Positions 22,310-35,036 of a stretch of 64,000 nt of DNA are shown here, one piece after another. The DNA is from Diploscapter coronatus (lineage: Eukaryota; Nematoda; Chromadorea; Rhabditida; Rhabditidae). The translations under genes and the position numbers were made by a program. The stretch is from the NCBI GenBank assembly GCA_964036155.1, contig OZ038422.1, positions 1,364,001 to 1,428,000 on the forward strand. The letters are read 5' to 3'. The stretch's first letter is position 1; every line of letters starts with the position of its first letter. The notes under the pieces are model-generated. The model was not told the DNA's origin. It saw only the letters and a program-made list of their open reading frames with translations, and did not search any database.

Positions 22310-23526
22310 CCATTTTCCATATGTGCCATGTGCAGCATGTGCGACGTGTGTGGTTGTCCCAAAATGGGAGGAGTCCTGTAAGCAGGTGGTTGCAGCCCAT
22401 TCGCACCGGGAGGGCCCATCGCTCCACACGTCATGCCATTCATCCCATTGATCCCATTAATAATGCCATTCCCGTTCAGCATCGAATCCATTGGAATACC
22501 ACCATTTAGACCTGGAATTCGGAAAATCAATGATATTTTCTTTGAGACGAAGAACAATGTTTCTGTTACAATCAAGAGAAACTGTTAGCCCGTGTGAGTG
22601 TCAAAAGGTTGTTTTCGAGGAAAGGGCTTTGGATTTTTGATATCTGGACTTGAGAATGCGTGCTTTGATCTTGTGGAAAAGTTTGATTTGCTTTAAAATA
22701 TGTTTAAAGCAGGACTTCATACAGGCAGTTGCTAAATGACGATCTGACGACTTGATACCTAACAACCCCTATAGTTAGAGAAAAAGGGGAGGGGAGGGAT
22801 ATAGAGTAGAATAAAATAGTGGGAAAGGAGTCGTCATATCACAGTGCTTTAAGCTACCCGGTGTCATTTTTTTTTCAGAAAATGAAAATTGTTATAACTT
22901 TCTACCTATAGGGATTTAAAAAAAAAAAAAAAAAAAAAAGCTTTTACTACTGAACAATTTAAAAAATACCCCCCGGTAATATAAACAGAAGAACATTTTC
23001 AAATAATTATATATAAAGTTAGAAAAAAAATCAATTTTTAGAGGACTTCACCGGACGAGGCAAAGAGAGAGAGAGAGGGTAAAGCACTGTGCATGTAGTT
23101 GTTGCCTCTCATGCACTGCACCATTCTCAGAATCATATTCTGGCGAATTTGAAAACGACGTATTGTTGCTGCCGAAATCTTGGAGGTCGAAAATAAGAGG
23201 AAAAGGAAGCGATTTTAGCTGGCAGTCTCTTCTTTTCGCGTGTTATTTCTCGATTTTCTAACCAGTAAAAATAATTGTGCACCACATTGCACACCCCTCC
23301 CAGATTTCGACATCAACAGTACCAGCTAAAGGTGGACGAGGACTCGTCCCATCCGGGGGTGTGCCGTTGCTTGTCGGGGTGTTTGCGCTATGGCCGGCGG
23401 CCGCCCCGGCGACCATGTGCTGCATCCTCTCGATGGGAGATCGCTCCGTGGCTGCCGACGTTGCTGCTGCTGCTGTTGTTGTTGTCGTTCCTCGCTGATG
23501 GCTGCTGCTGTGCAAATGGTCAACCA
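22310..23526 (-). CDS. ldb-1: Two upstream coding exons of a longer ldb-1 isoform (5' exon not found)
   Basis: Exon 23526-23323 (phase 1 in, phase 1 out) encodes a Ser/Thr/Ala-rich segment including SPIERMQHMVAGAAAGHSA and TSNGTPPDGTSPRPP. Exon 22511-22310 encodes a Gly/Met/Asn-rich segment (PMDSMLNGNGIINGING, QPPAYRTPPILGQPH). The second ends in phase 2 (GG|gtaaat). That is exactly the phase of the first ldb-1 exon, which ends AT|gtaatc, so it can splice to 16032 and read ENG-MRPPMAPPSQ. No other gene on this strand lies between it and ldb-1, and the AP-2 gene upstream has its own stop at 29125. A further 5' exon ending in phase 1 is required beyond 23526 and was not recognised. The donor of the first exon coincides with the edge of an IR-E element. 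Confidence 0.65.
22919..22940 (+). repeat. Poly-A run of about 20
   Basis: Uninterrupted adenines in an ldb-1 intron, reading as poly-T on the sense strand of that gene. Confidence 0.9.
23161..23321. repeat. IR-E element abutting the splice donor of an ldb-1 exon
   Basis: TA-flanked inverted repeat with arms tgttgctgccgaaatcttgg and ccagatttcgacatcaacag. On the minus strand its edge is GG-TA-CTGTTGATG. The GTA of the 5' splice site of exon 23526-23323 therefore includes the flanking TA, and the next intron bases belong to the element. Confidence 0.85.
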
Positions 23527-23811
23527 CTGCAATATAAAATACATCGTCTTTCAGTTCAGCAAAAAAAAGGCCTATAGACATTGCCCGATGTTGGGCACAG
23601 CAAGATTTTGCTACTCAATGCCGATAGATGCTGCTACTAGTTGCCGGCTTCGGCTTTGAGCGACATTTATCACCGACATTAAGCGGCAAAATTGTGCCGC
23701 GCACCGGCATCGAGCGATGCCGACGGGTAGTTTTTTGCTGAGAAATTTCTCATACTTGTTGCTAATTTTAACTCTGGGTTCAAATTTGATAAAATCTCAA
23801 GATGTCTGACA

Positions 23812-23935
23812 ATGAGAAATTCTCAACTTCGTACCTTGTAAAATAGTATGAGAGAGAAGGAGATCATTTTTCTATTCTCCTTTGTCCTCTCCTAGCCCTA
23901 CATACTATCTCTACAGGTCGCGAATTTTCCAAATA
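23812..23935. repeat. IR-C element
   Basis: gaaattctcaacttcgtacc ... gtaaaatagtatgagag, then tagccctacatactatctct and a right edge ggtcgcgaattttcc. Closest to the copy at 47.3 kb. Confidence 0.8.
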
Positions 23936-24148
23936 ATAATAACTATGTTTTTACCCAAAAAAAAGTTAATTTAACTCGATGGCTAAGACGTTTTATAAAT
24001 ATGGTACCTGGAAGAGCCCTGGGCGCGGCCAATACGGACACGACGGGGGTGAACGCACACGTCGAAGGCCAATTGCTTAAATTGCAGGAAATGAATTATG
24101 TGACTCAACATTTCTTCTAGAAACGAGGAAATGATGGAAGAATCGTAT

Positions 24149-24298
24149 TATTGATTGATTGGAGAGAACGTCGATATTAAGAAAAAAGCTTTGTTCATCT
24201 CATTTCTCTTCTACGCGACTCGCTATTTCGCGTCCAAATTCTATTTCTAATTGCTGCTGCATGAACATATATCGACTTTGCTCTCCAATCAACGATAT
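24149..24298. repeat. IR-B element
   Basis: ttgattgattggagagaacg at the left, gctctccaatcaacgata at the right; gcgactcgctatttcgcg inside. Confidence 0.9.
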
Positions 24299-27200
24299 CA
24301 GAAAGTCAAAAATGATCGAATTTTCCGAAGTTCAAAAGAAAAATTGTGATCGGATAATGCGTTCAACGTCAGAAGAAGGAACTTCCCAAGATCTAGAAAT
24401 TCATCGGAACAATGTGCGATACTATTTGGAGTGACTGGGGATTGCCTTTTCTGTTCTAAGTTCTCACAGTTCTCTTCTTCAGTTCGCGGTCATTTCTCTA
24501 CATCTCTGCGCGCCCCACACACGCGTGTTTTTTTGTCATTTTGTATTTCCCCTCTCGTTCTTCCTAATGTGCAGACCTTGAGCGTCTTCATCCGTCGTCC
24601 TCGCCTGTGCAGAAGAAATCCCCTCTCCTCCAACCATTTTGCATCTCTCTGCTCTCTCGATTCCCAACGATCTTTGCGAGCCGAGACCCCGAAAACGAGG
24701 TCTTTCGCTTCCTCGTTGCCTTGTAAAGTAAGGGAACGCGAGACGAGGATGAAATAACCTAGCGACTTATAAAAAACAACAACAACGCCCAAGTGAGGAA
24801 TAGAGATATGGAAATACGTCTGGAAATTTATTCGAATTTATGCGTTTATCCAGACCTAGAGAGCACTTTCGTCAGACGAAAATAAAGTACGGGGTGTAGG
24901 TGGCGCGAGCGAATCCATAGTTATGGCATCAAGCCGCCCTGATGCAAATTTTGACTAGCTATGGTTTGGAGAGAGAAATTTGCTAGGAAAATATGCTGGG
25001 GATAGGTCGCAAGGGCTTTCTGACGATCGCCCTCTCTAGGTCTGTGTTCGTTTAACTTCGACGACGTTCTTTCAGAAACTCAAAAGAAGAAATTTGCCAT
25101 ATGAACAACTTTTCAAAGATTAAGCTCCGAAAACAAGGTGAAATTTTCAATTAACTTTAGAAAGCAACTCTGATCATATCAGCGGTTGAGGCCAATTTCC
25201 AAGCAATCGTTTTTGAGATAAGACAGGAGCAAAAAATGGTTGTACTTGGTAACGCGAAAAGAGGCAGTCATGTTGCAGTAGACGAATGGAGGGCACTAAG
25301 AATTACACAGGCACCGACAAAATAAGACCTGAGGAAAAATGATTGTTCGCGTTTTTAATACGAAAATCGATAACCTGTAATCGAATGGACGATACTTTGG
25401 GGGAGAAAATGAAGAGAGCATTCTTTCTTGAGGATTTAGAAAGATGAATGTGTATCTTAGAGGCGAAGATATAACTAAAATCTTAAATGAATTCGAGAAA
25501 ATTGACGACAGATAATCCGGGATAATTCACATATAGCCATCAAACATTGAGAAATGGGATGAGCGGTGAAAAGAGTGAATTTCAACCATCTTTCCTTCTT
25601 AGTCTATGAGAAAGTTGTGGGCGGCCATATCAGGCAAGCTTAATTTGGAATACGAATTTTCTTCAGTGGGTTGACTTCTTATTCCACTCGGAAATAGTTG
25701 GTGAAAGTTAGAGTGCACCATAGATAACGAAGAAAATGATAGAGTAAAGAGTGTTGGGAAAAGATAGGCAATGCACAGGGATGGATGCTTTTTGCGGTCT
25801 TTCGCTCTGACTCGCTGGGATCTCTCGATTTCGCCGGCTATTTCGTGATGCCAGCTTTTCTCGTAGCAGCACAAAACCGAAAAGAAGAAACGAACGCGAC
25901 GAGCGAAAAGAGGGAAGAATGCATAAAAAAAGCGTATGCGTCGTTTTTGAAAGGAACGAACGCCGGCACTGGGCTCTGCTGCTTCTGCATTGCCTCCTGA
26001 GATACAGCACTGGAGAAGGAAGAGGGAGAGAAGAGCAGTATATGCGAATATTGAAATTTGCTCCCTTTGCAAAAAGGGTATGCTCCCTTTCCATATCCCT
26101 GTTTGAATGGATAGCGGATAATGCCTCCTATCACTGATAATAAAAACCATCCAGTCATCCGATTAAGCGTGGGAAAATCCGGAGAAAGGGGAGTCATTCA
26201 TTCGTTTAGTCATAATTTCTGCTCAATAGTCTTCCTAGCTGGGAAAGGAGTATAGAATCTGGCTAAATGCGCAGGTAAAGTCGAGTGGAAAGACGAGATA
26301 AGTGAGATTTTTCCCTTGCGAGAGTCAATTGCAATGCTGAAAAGCAGCCACCATAGTTACCATATATGAGATCGAGCTCTTTCGCCCCTCAATCTGCTCC
26401 GTTATTTCTTAGCCTCGTTCGCCGCATACTTGTGTGCCTTGACGTGAGAACTTCGCAAAACAAGCTACTGGAAGTGAGGCAGCAAATATGAAAATGTGAA
26501 AGAAGCTGAAGAAGGATATCATTAGAGGAGCATGCGAAAAAAAGACATTGGATTCGTCGAAAGAGAAATAGCATTTTAGTCCTAGCAGAATTGGTACTTG
26601 AACCAGGAAATTGAGGAATCCGGGGTACCGTATGAAAATCTTACCTTTGGATTACAGACATTCTAGGGTTAGTTGGAGAAAATCATGGAGCTAGCTGAAG
26701 AGATCTGCCTATTTTGGTGGATTAGATCCCAGGAAGGCGCAGGCACTGAGCAGCAGTCAAATGCAAAGGCAGCAAAAGGAGGAAGAAGGGGCCACCACAC
26801 CAACGTCTATGCGCTGTCTGGACTCTCTTTCCATACAAGGACTATTTCGCCGAGTCCGGGGTGCTTTTTCAGATTAATAGGAGAGGCGCGGCATTTGGAA
26901 GCGAGATGCCAATGTTGTGGTAGAGGAGCAATCAAAGAAGCGGACGAAAGAGTGGAAGGAATCGAGAGGGCCCGGGGACGACGAAGAGAGTAACCAAAAC
27001 GAGATTGGCATACGAGATATTTTCCTCAAGAAGCAAAAAGACAAAGGCAGCAGCAGCAGCAGGAATGAATTTGTGTAGACGAGAGGAGAGTCCCGAAATT
27101 CCCTGAGGAGGAAGCACTGCTCCATCTATCGTGGCACAGCAAACAACTGTGGACAATTCATCTCTGGATGAAAGGACACTGATACGAATCGATCAATAGA

Positions 27201-29124
27201 GAAAATGCCTGCTGCACGCATCGACATGTCGGGAAATGCGTATGGGAACGCGGCGCTCATATTTGAAAACGCTTTGATATCAAAGGGATAGAGCGTCTGT
27301 GGATGCGAGAGGATAGAGTTTCAGGGAATATCAAGAGAGATGCGAACATATGAAATCTCTCGGATCAGATCAAGTGATGGCGTGGAAATACGGGTTTCCG
27401 GAAAACATGGATATATCATGGATCAGCGGATTTGGTGATGGATCGATAAAGGATGGAAAGGCATTGATGGTAGAGAGGGAATGGAATGGGACTGGGGGCC
27501 GAGTGGCATAAGTGTGAGGAAGAGGAGAGGAGGAGGGAAGAGGAAGAGGAGAGGATTGGTGAGAAGAAGGAAGAGGGCGAGTCGCACTGACTGCGGATTG
27601 GGAGAAAGATCGGAGAATAGGGCAAAGGCCGGCGGTGAGGCAGGGAATTAGAGCTGTTCTCTGGAAAGGGAATGAGACTATCTGAGATAGATTGATTGAA
27701 CAGGTTGGGGGTACAGGCGAACAAGGTAACAGGTAGATTATGATGTCACTTGGGGTGGATGATTGGAAGAAAATGAAGATTCTGTAGAAATCTGAAGAAG
27801 ACAAGCGTATGTGTATCTTGAAGATTCGATGATGAATATATGAAATCCAAAAACCCTAGCTATATGTGCAAAGAATACGCGACTCAGTACTCATCTCGAG
27901 CCCAGATTCGCTGATTGCGATTCTTTCAGAGGGCCAATATCCCATTATTTCTTTTCTCTCGGATCTCTGAAAATCCCCTTATCTCTCCGCAGATCTTACC
28001 ACTTTCATTCCCTGTTCTTTCTTTCATAAAGGCGACCATCTGTCATCGGCTTTTCCCCTTCTTCCAGATCTTTCTTACTCATCCTTTTTGTATGATATCT
28101 TCGCCAAGAACTATTTCGTTATGCTAATTACGAGAGGGCTTTGCTCGCATTGTGTCAAGGCGAAAATATTGTGCAAATGATATTGTTGATTAGAAAAGAA
28201 TCCAAGCAAAATAAGATATCCGTTCGAGGAAAGGCGAAAAATACGTAAAATTTATTATATGGTACATGTATCAAATCTACAATTTGAGCAATACGAAATA
28301 AAGCTAACATAGAGAAATATCGACAGATCGATATATATATATATATGGGAATAGTTTCAATAGAAAACTTTTGGACATTTCTCTATGTGTGTTTGTGCCA
28401 CAAAAATAATCAGCCACTCATATACAAAGTGGCGCGCGCAATCTTTTTTGTTCCGATTGCGAAAATTTGGGAAAATTGAAAATCGTCTCGCAAAAATCGA
28501 TCCATAGAAAAAGGCGGAACTCTTTTCAAGTAAAAAAGTTTATTTCTATGAACCGAATAAAATAAGATAACCTGAAGCTGAAATTACATAGGTAAAGAAG
28601 GCCACGTGAAGCCGTAATTATATGAGTGTTTTCCTGTCTTCGTAATTTTTTTTTTTTGTATATCTCGCGCGCGAAAACAACACGTATCAGAGCAAGAAGC
28701 TACATGTACTCGACGAACTACTGAATATTGACGATGAACAACAGCTGTTCCGCAAGAATTATAATTCGGAACAAGATTCAAAAGAGTGCAATTTCCCGTA
28801 ACATAAACGTATTTGATAATGCCAAGCGGTAAATACGACGTTGAAGAAGCTCAATATTTGGACAAAGTGAAATTTCGAGGGAAAAAGTGAAGTTATAAAG
28901 AAAAAATGCAATTACATATCGGCAGCAAAGTAGTGAATTATGAAAATCGGTACGCAATATCTTCAACTGTTCAAAATCCAGTTCAATATTCAATACTAAA
29001 GCTAATTGTGCTAGTCCCTGTATCTATACTGATCATACTGTAATAAGTGAGAGATTGTATATATGTTCATTTGATGAATCTCAAAATTGTAGAAGCTCAT
29101 TAAACTCAAAGAAATATAGTGGCT

Positions 29125-32100
29125 CTACATCGATTTTCTCATCTCAGCGAATCTAAGTAATTCCTGCTGTAGGAGGGCAGCGAACGATAGACTTGGGTGG
29201 ACAGAGAGGAGGAAGTTGTTTGGCGACGGAAGAATTGGTGACGGCTCGACGGGGCGTTGAGCCTGAGGGACGACGATCTGGGGGTGCTGGATGGGCGAGG
29301 GTGTGGGCGGTTGGATTGGCGCGGGTGCAGGCGCTTGTGGAACCTGGACTGGCGGAGGCGCATCTGCCAGAAGTTCCAACTGACCTTGGATGTATCTGAA
29401 AGAAAAACAAAATTGGATCTCAGAAGACCAAAAGTCCTACTTGATCATGGAATTGAGGACGGCGATGAACGTCGGTGCGCCGAATCCATGAGTGCTCAGC
29501 GTGAAGTTGGTAAGTGGGTTGGTGTACGGCTGCGTGCTTGAGGGAGAGACGATCGGCATTCGATCCGCCGCCATGATTCCAAGAAATTCGTTCACGATTC
29601 TCCTGAAGATGCGAAGATAAGGAGGTCTTTCTCGCCAAAGTATTACATGGTCCCCATCAGATCGTCTCTTCTGGCTTGAAGATCCTTGCCTTCATCTTTG
29701 TGCTGTTTGACGACCGTCTCCGAAAGCTCCTTGGCCGGAAACTCAGTTTCGCAAAGGAACGTGAAGTCTCTTGCCAAATGAAGAGCCTCGCCTGAAAGAA
29801 AATTGCTTTTAAAATTTTTCATGTTCCGTCAAAATCCCTCTTGAAAATTTGTCGCTTGTGTGTTCCACGTTTTGGGTTGGCAGCCGCAACTTGAAATTTT
29901 GCGTATATTTCGGTGGTGTGTGTCAGTCAGTCTGTGAAGAGAGGGTAGGGAGAATTTTCCAATTTTTCGATGATTTCGCTATTTGAAAGAGGGGGAAGTG
30001 AAAAATTGCTATGTCTCTGCTTGGTCGCGAGATGGAGCGCCCGACGGCGATACGCTGCGAGAAATAGTGGGGTGAATCGAGAGGTCGGACGTGAAAGCGA
30101 CGGGCAGGAAAACCAGTTGCCCAAAGGAAGGAAGAGGAAGGGGTAAATCAGTGCAGCCGGCAACGGACGATGTCAGAGGGCCTCTCGATTTTGACGCCGG
30201 GACGCAATCGCAGCAGGCATGTAGGCTATTTTCCCCCAACGCTCTCCATCTCTGACACACTCATTCGCCTCCAGCACTGCGAGGAATCACGCACAAATTA
30301 CCCCTGTCCTCGCCACTTCTACTAAAATACCGAAATGGCAAAGCGCGCTAGTAGCAACAAATGCAAAAAGAAGAAGATTCGCTTAGAAAGTTTTCCCGAA
30401 ATTTTGCGCGCAAAAGTCTGACGCTTCACAGCTGGTTCAGCGTGGAAGGGAGAAGTCACTGGTTTCTGTACTGTAGTCAAGCCATTGCTATCAATGTGTG
30501 ATATTTGATAAGAAAGCGATACCTTCGACGAGAGAAGTGAGCAATGTAACGGTAGCGGATTTGCGTCGTCCAGCTGGCAGGGAGAGTCCCATAGCCTCGA
30601 GAGTATCTCTGAGCTCCTTGCCTCCGTTCTTCGACTTGGCTCTCCTCAGGATGCCTCCCAGGATCGACGCGTTCAGATTCTCCGGATGAGCTAGACGTCG
30701 TTGGATCTGCAAGATGTCAATTGATTCTTCGATTTTGTTGAATTGAATTTTCAATATTTTGCTTCCAGTTCCCCCTTTTGATTCTTTTTCGTTTTATCGT
30801 TTCCCTACAATTCGTTTTCCATCAGCTGATCGCGTCGGCGGACGCGGTTTCACAATTTCAAGCGAAATTACGAAGAACTTGAAATTTCAAATAGACAGAT
30901 ACCCGGAGAGAATTCGCACTAGGCACTAAAGTTTACCATCATCATCAGATTTCGATATCTGTTTTGACGATCTGTTTTCAACATCTCCCTCTGCAACACA
31001 CAACGCTTCTTTCATCGATCCCCCCTTTCTACCATTTTGAACGAATATTCCCCCTATGGGTTCCCTCAAGGTCTTCCTTCATTTCATTGCTTACTTAAAC
31101 CGCCCCCTCCTAAAATGAAGGAAAAACTTCGACTGCCGGCGTCGCTCTGAAATTCGAAAACGTGAAAAAAATCGGCAAGGTCGTGGTCGCTTTGCGTTTT
31201 TTGGCTGGTCTTACACTCTGAAATGATGAAAATCGATTCAGCGGTGGCGCATCGCTTTCTAATGGAGAAAGTAGCCACTGGTCAGTAGGGCGAAAAGGCA
31301 ACAAGAATTGCGTCACTCGGCATAAAAATGGTCACACGCGCACGTCCATAATTGACGTTCTATTATAAGTTCGCCTATTTTTACAATTACAGAGAACAGC
31401 ATTCTATTTTTGCAGGAGAAAGAACCAAAAATTTTGGCGCGTTCGGTGCCTATTTTTGCTTTGATTTTTTATTGTCTATGGGCAAGTGAAAACGCAGGGC
31501 TCTAGAAGAGAAACTTCTTGCACTTCGCATGCCCAAAGGCCCCTTTGTATTTCTCTCTTGGCGAAAATCGCCTGAGAACGCAGTGATGTGCGATGATGAA
31601 GCGCGCAGAAAAACGGACAGATTTGAACGGTCCTCGAAAAAAGTGCGAAAGTGCGGCTGAATGAAAAAGAGCTGCGAAAATGTCGGCGGGGTTAGCTGGG
31701 CGAGTCACCACGAGACCGAGCTCGTGGCATTACTACTGTAAGGTGGAAACATGTCATTGCATTTGAATCGTTTGGGAGGAGATTTCTCAATGTTCCGTCA
31801 GTCCCTTTCGAAAACTCGATCGATAGTTTTTCAAATTCCAGTGATTTCGCCCATATTTCACTTTTGGGCGCCAGGGGCAAAGATTCGCTAATGAATGAAA
31901 TAGCATGGGAAACGGAGAGTGCCGTGGCCCTCACCTGCCCCTTTGGCTGCCTCGAGCGCAGTTCTCTCCTTTACTCGTACGGTCTCTCCGTCTATCGCGT
32001 ATCTCAGAACTCAGCGCTATTTCTCCGCATGCCGTGCGCGTGGTTTAGTGTGCAGCACACTGTATAAATATCCCCTCGGGTTTCGGTGAAAATAGCAGCG

Positions 32101-33247
32101 CGGAGAGAGAGAGAAAGTATTGGCGAAAAAACTGAAAGTAAAGAGAAGAAGGAGTGCTAGCGGCAAAGGGCCAAACCCCTCTGGTAAAGAAGAGTAAAGA
32201 GAGAATTTGGGAGGAGGATAGGACGAATTGCGCAATGCACCCTCAGCCCTTCAACGAGAGAGCGAGAGAGACTGTCTGCTTCGAAGTGGGCCCAGAGAAG
32301 CAAAGAGAGCAAGCAAACCGCTTCCACTCCGGCACAAAACTCCTTTTACCAAGAAACAGCCTGACAAACTGCTTGAAGTAAAAATTTCTTCAATCTTCGA
32401 CTTCGAATGCCACGCCCATCGCAGATAATGTCGATTCGATTATGCGCAATAGAAGTAGAGTGCGCGAGGCAAGAAACAATATGAGTCATTAAAAACAAAC
32501 GTAAATGCAACTCGTCAATGTCGAAGATTTTTGGAGAGATTTCAAAATCGGAAAAGAAGTACCTCTCCGACAGTCACTTTGTACTTGCTGGTGGAGCTGA
32601 GAAGGGACAATCTGCCAGGGACGGCGCAGAACGTGTCATCCGGCGAAGATGGTCCTGGCGTGGGTCGAATCACGTTTGGTGAAATCGAGTCCGTCGTCGC
32701 GGTGTCGTCGTGAGTGCCTCGATCAGACGAGTCCATATCCGAGACTTCCTCTTCATCCTGAAATTTCAAATATATCCGTTTCTTCAGTGTCCCCTCAGAA
32801 AACCCTTACCTTCTTCGATTTTTTCGGTTTGCTCTCACATTCCAAGGTGAGCCCTGTCTGCAGTGATCGTTTGACGATCTTAGGCGATAATGGCTCTGAA
32901 ATACACGTTTAAAATAGGCTGATGACCATGCGCCCGAATCCACGAAACTCTCAGGATCCCTCCCATAGGGACCTCGCAACGGACAAAAGGTTTCGGAGGT
33001 TCCGACAGTTTCGTGGATCCGAACGCCGATTATCATTTACCTGGGCTCTCTGTGGATGCAGTACTCAGCGTCGGACTGCTCTGTGCTCGCTGCTGAAGGA
33101 CGACGCCAATGTGGTCAATGAGAGAGCCGGCTGCAGATTTGGGAGAGACGATCCTGGTGGTCGAAGATGACGATGGAGCCGCTTCGGACTCCGATGACGG
33201 AGCCGCACCCAGTGCAGAGCCGACCGCCACGTACATGCCTTCCGGGG
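29125..33247 (-). CDS. AP-2 (TFAP2) family transcription factor, 5' exon not found
   Basis: Sequence-specific DNA-binding regulator acting in the nucleus. Exons, all phase-consistent: 33247-33041, 32895-32810, 32757-32563, 30706-30523, 29791-29647, 29602-29441 and 29395-29125. The AP-2 DNA-binding and dimerisation domain is unmistakable: [71 protein letters not shown] and [10 protein letters not shown]. The helix-span-helix part follows, including [14 protein letters not shown] and [20 protein letters not shown]-terminal exons are acidic and Ser/Thr-rich; the C-terminus is Pro/Gln-rich. The first listed exon enters in phase 1 after an acceptor, so an upstream exon with the true start is missing, unless translation begins at the internal ATG in APEGMYVA. 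Nematodes have several AP-2 genes (aptf series); I cannot say which this is. Confidence 0.92.
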
Positions 33248-35036
33248 CTGAAATCATCAAAAATGAATGGTTCAGGGAAAATGTCGAGAATTTCGGAATT
33301 TGAGAAGGACGACCGTGTGCCTACTCTTTTCGGCTGCGGGTTTATGATCTACGCAAAGAGCGAGAGAAAGTAAGAGGCAGAGTAAGGAAGAAAGTAAGAG
33401 CGAGGGGACGGGCAAAACAGAAAAGACAGGCAGAGAAAAAACAGTCGCGGGCCCAGAAGGGGGCAAAAGAGAGGGGGGGGGGGGGGGGGGTTGAAAGGGG
33501 CGGAGCGCAGAGAGCGCTGATGGCAGAGAGGGTTTGGGGGAACGAGATAGAAGAGAAAGTAAGGCAACGAGAACCCAAGGTCGACTCCCTGGCAATGCAC
33601 ATCTGAGGGGTCAAACCCTGGGGCACCTCGCGAAGAGAGCATGGCATTTTGAGAGGGCCGTAGAGATGCAGGGATACAGTCTCGGCATGCTGCTGAAGAG
33701 AATGTGCCCTAGGCCATCAGCCGTTCGCCGAGCGGCGCTGACCCCCTGAGGTCATCCATTGTTTGCCAAAAGGAGAAGAAGAAGAAGAATAAGTAGTGGA
33801 GAATAAGAAGAACCCAGCCCTCCGAGCTCAAATCTATAGCTGATTGATCTGAGCTAGGGAATAGAGGAACAAATTCAGGTTATAGCGCTGCACGTTATGC
33901 GGCTAACATTATGCTTTTTCAATAGGGGAGATTCGCGAAATCGCGTTGGAGACGCGCGTAATGAGAGAAACGCTCGCAAGAGAGTCGAGAGAGTTCGGAG
34001 AAAAATGGACTATTGCGAATAGTTAGCGATTGGACAGATTTACGGGCACTTTTCTCCTAAAATTGAGCGAGCAAAAACCCCGCCACTACTGATGTGAACG
34101 AGATCGTGTTCAGCGAAAGAAAAAGATGCCTTACTCTTCCACACACACTCAGTACTTTACTTTTGGACATCAGTCGCATATTGTAGTGATAGGATGATGT
34201 CATCTGTAAAGAGCTTCAACCCAATACTTTCCCATGGCTGTGTTCTCCCCTACAGTACCCTTCGAGTTTTTGCGAGTCTGTCTCAGCCCTTCGCTTGCTT
34301 GTGCGGCTCTGTTGTTTTCATTTGGCAAGCTACAACATTCGAATCCTTCCCTGTAGCAAAAGATCGCATAGAAGATAGGGACGAGTCGAAAAAGCCTCAA
34401 AATGTTCATCAATGCTACTGAAACTTTAAGTTCAATTCCAATGACATCATATAGTGTGCGTGTGTGTGTATGCCAATATTTTGGCGTGAATAGCTCTCGG
34501 TGACTACCGTACCCACTCCCCCAATCCTATTCTCTTCCACTTTTTACCTATTTACCTTTTCCTTTCATTTTACCTGAGGCCCTCCTCTCTTCTCCGAGTT
34601 AACTTTGGCTGTGCGTTGCTTCTATTTTTCGCATTTCAGTTTGGGACAGTCGCTTTCAGTATTTGCTCGAGGGGCAAAGTAAGAGGCAGCTGGACGGAAA
34701 TAGCGAATGAAATTGAGAGATTCTCAGACAGACAGACATTTCGTCTGTGCCTATGGCAGATTCCTCTTTCCAACCACATCGATTGAACTTTCCCAATTTC
34801 TCTAATTCTCCGAAATTTCAATGATACAACAGGAAAACGTGCCCTCAAGCTAAAATACTTTCAAGTGCATCGAAAATAACTCGAGAAAAACAAAGAGTAA
34901 CTGATACTGTAACAATAGAGCTTTGAAAAAGATGTTATCGTCTTTACGCGTACTCTGCAAACTGATGTAGGATCTTATTAGTGCGCTCGAAAGATTTGTA
35001 TTTGAATTTTCTACATGATATTTGCAATGGGCTATT
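33248..35036. other. Interval between AP-2 and the 35.0-kb gene; likely AP-2 promoter and unrecognised 5' exon
   Basis: Divergent intergenic region. It contains the long G run at 33473-33490. On the minus strand at about 33.72-33.6 kb there is an acceptor-like ctcttcag followed by a short open frame that could be an AP-2 5' exon but cannot be confirmed. No other gene seen. Confidence 0.45.
33473..33490 (+). repeat. Homopolymer run of 18 G
   Basis: Eighteen consecutive G in a purine-rich region upstream of the AP-2 exons. Prone to slippage and sequencing error. Confidence 0.95.

Larger units (their letters stand above)
23527..29124. other. Interval between ldb-1 upstream exons and the AP-2 stop; no gene recognised
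   Basis: Holds IR-C (23.8 kb) and IR-B (24.2 kb) elements, CT/GA-rich stretches (24.4-24.8, 25.6-26.1 and 27.4-27.8 kb), and a short AT dinucleotide run near 28.33 kb. It should include the missing first exon of the long ldb-1 form and the AP-2 3' UTR. Long ORFs here (for example minus strand 25599-26150) have only low-complexity Ser/Phe/Leu composition and no splice-supported continuation. Confidence 0.5.

Noticed and set aside
23390..23659. Plus-strand ORF with a run of cysteines
   Set aside because: Cys run is the antisense reading of Gln/Ala/Thr repeats (cag/gca) in the ldb-1 upstream exon.
25599..26150. 183-codon ORF on the minus strand
   Set aside because: Runs through pyrimidine-rich DNA, has Ser/Phe/Arg-rich low-complexity composition, overlaps ORFs in two other frames and contains no recognisable domain.
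27370..27804. 144-codon ORF on the minus strand
   Set aside because: Ser/Pro/Leu low-complexity translation of a CT-rich tract; no motif and no splice-supported extension.
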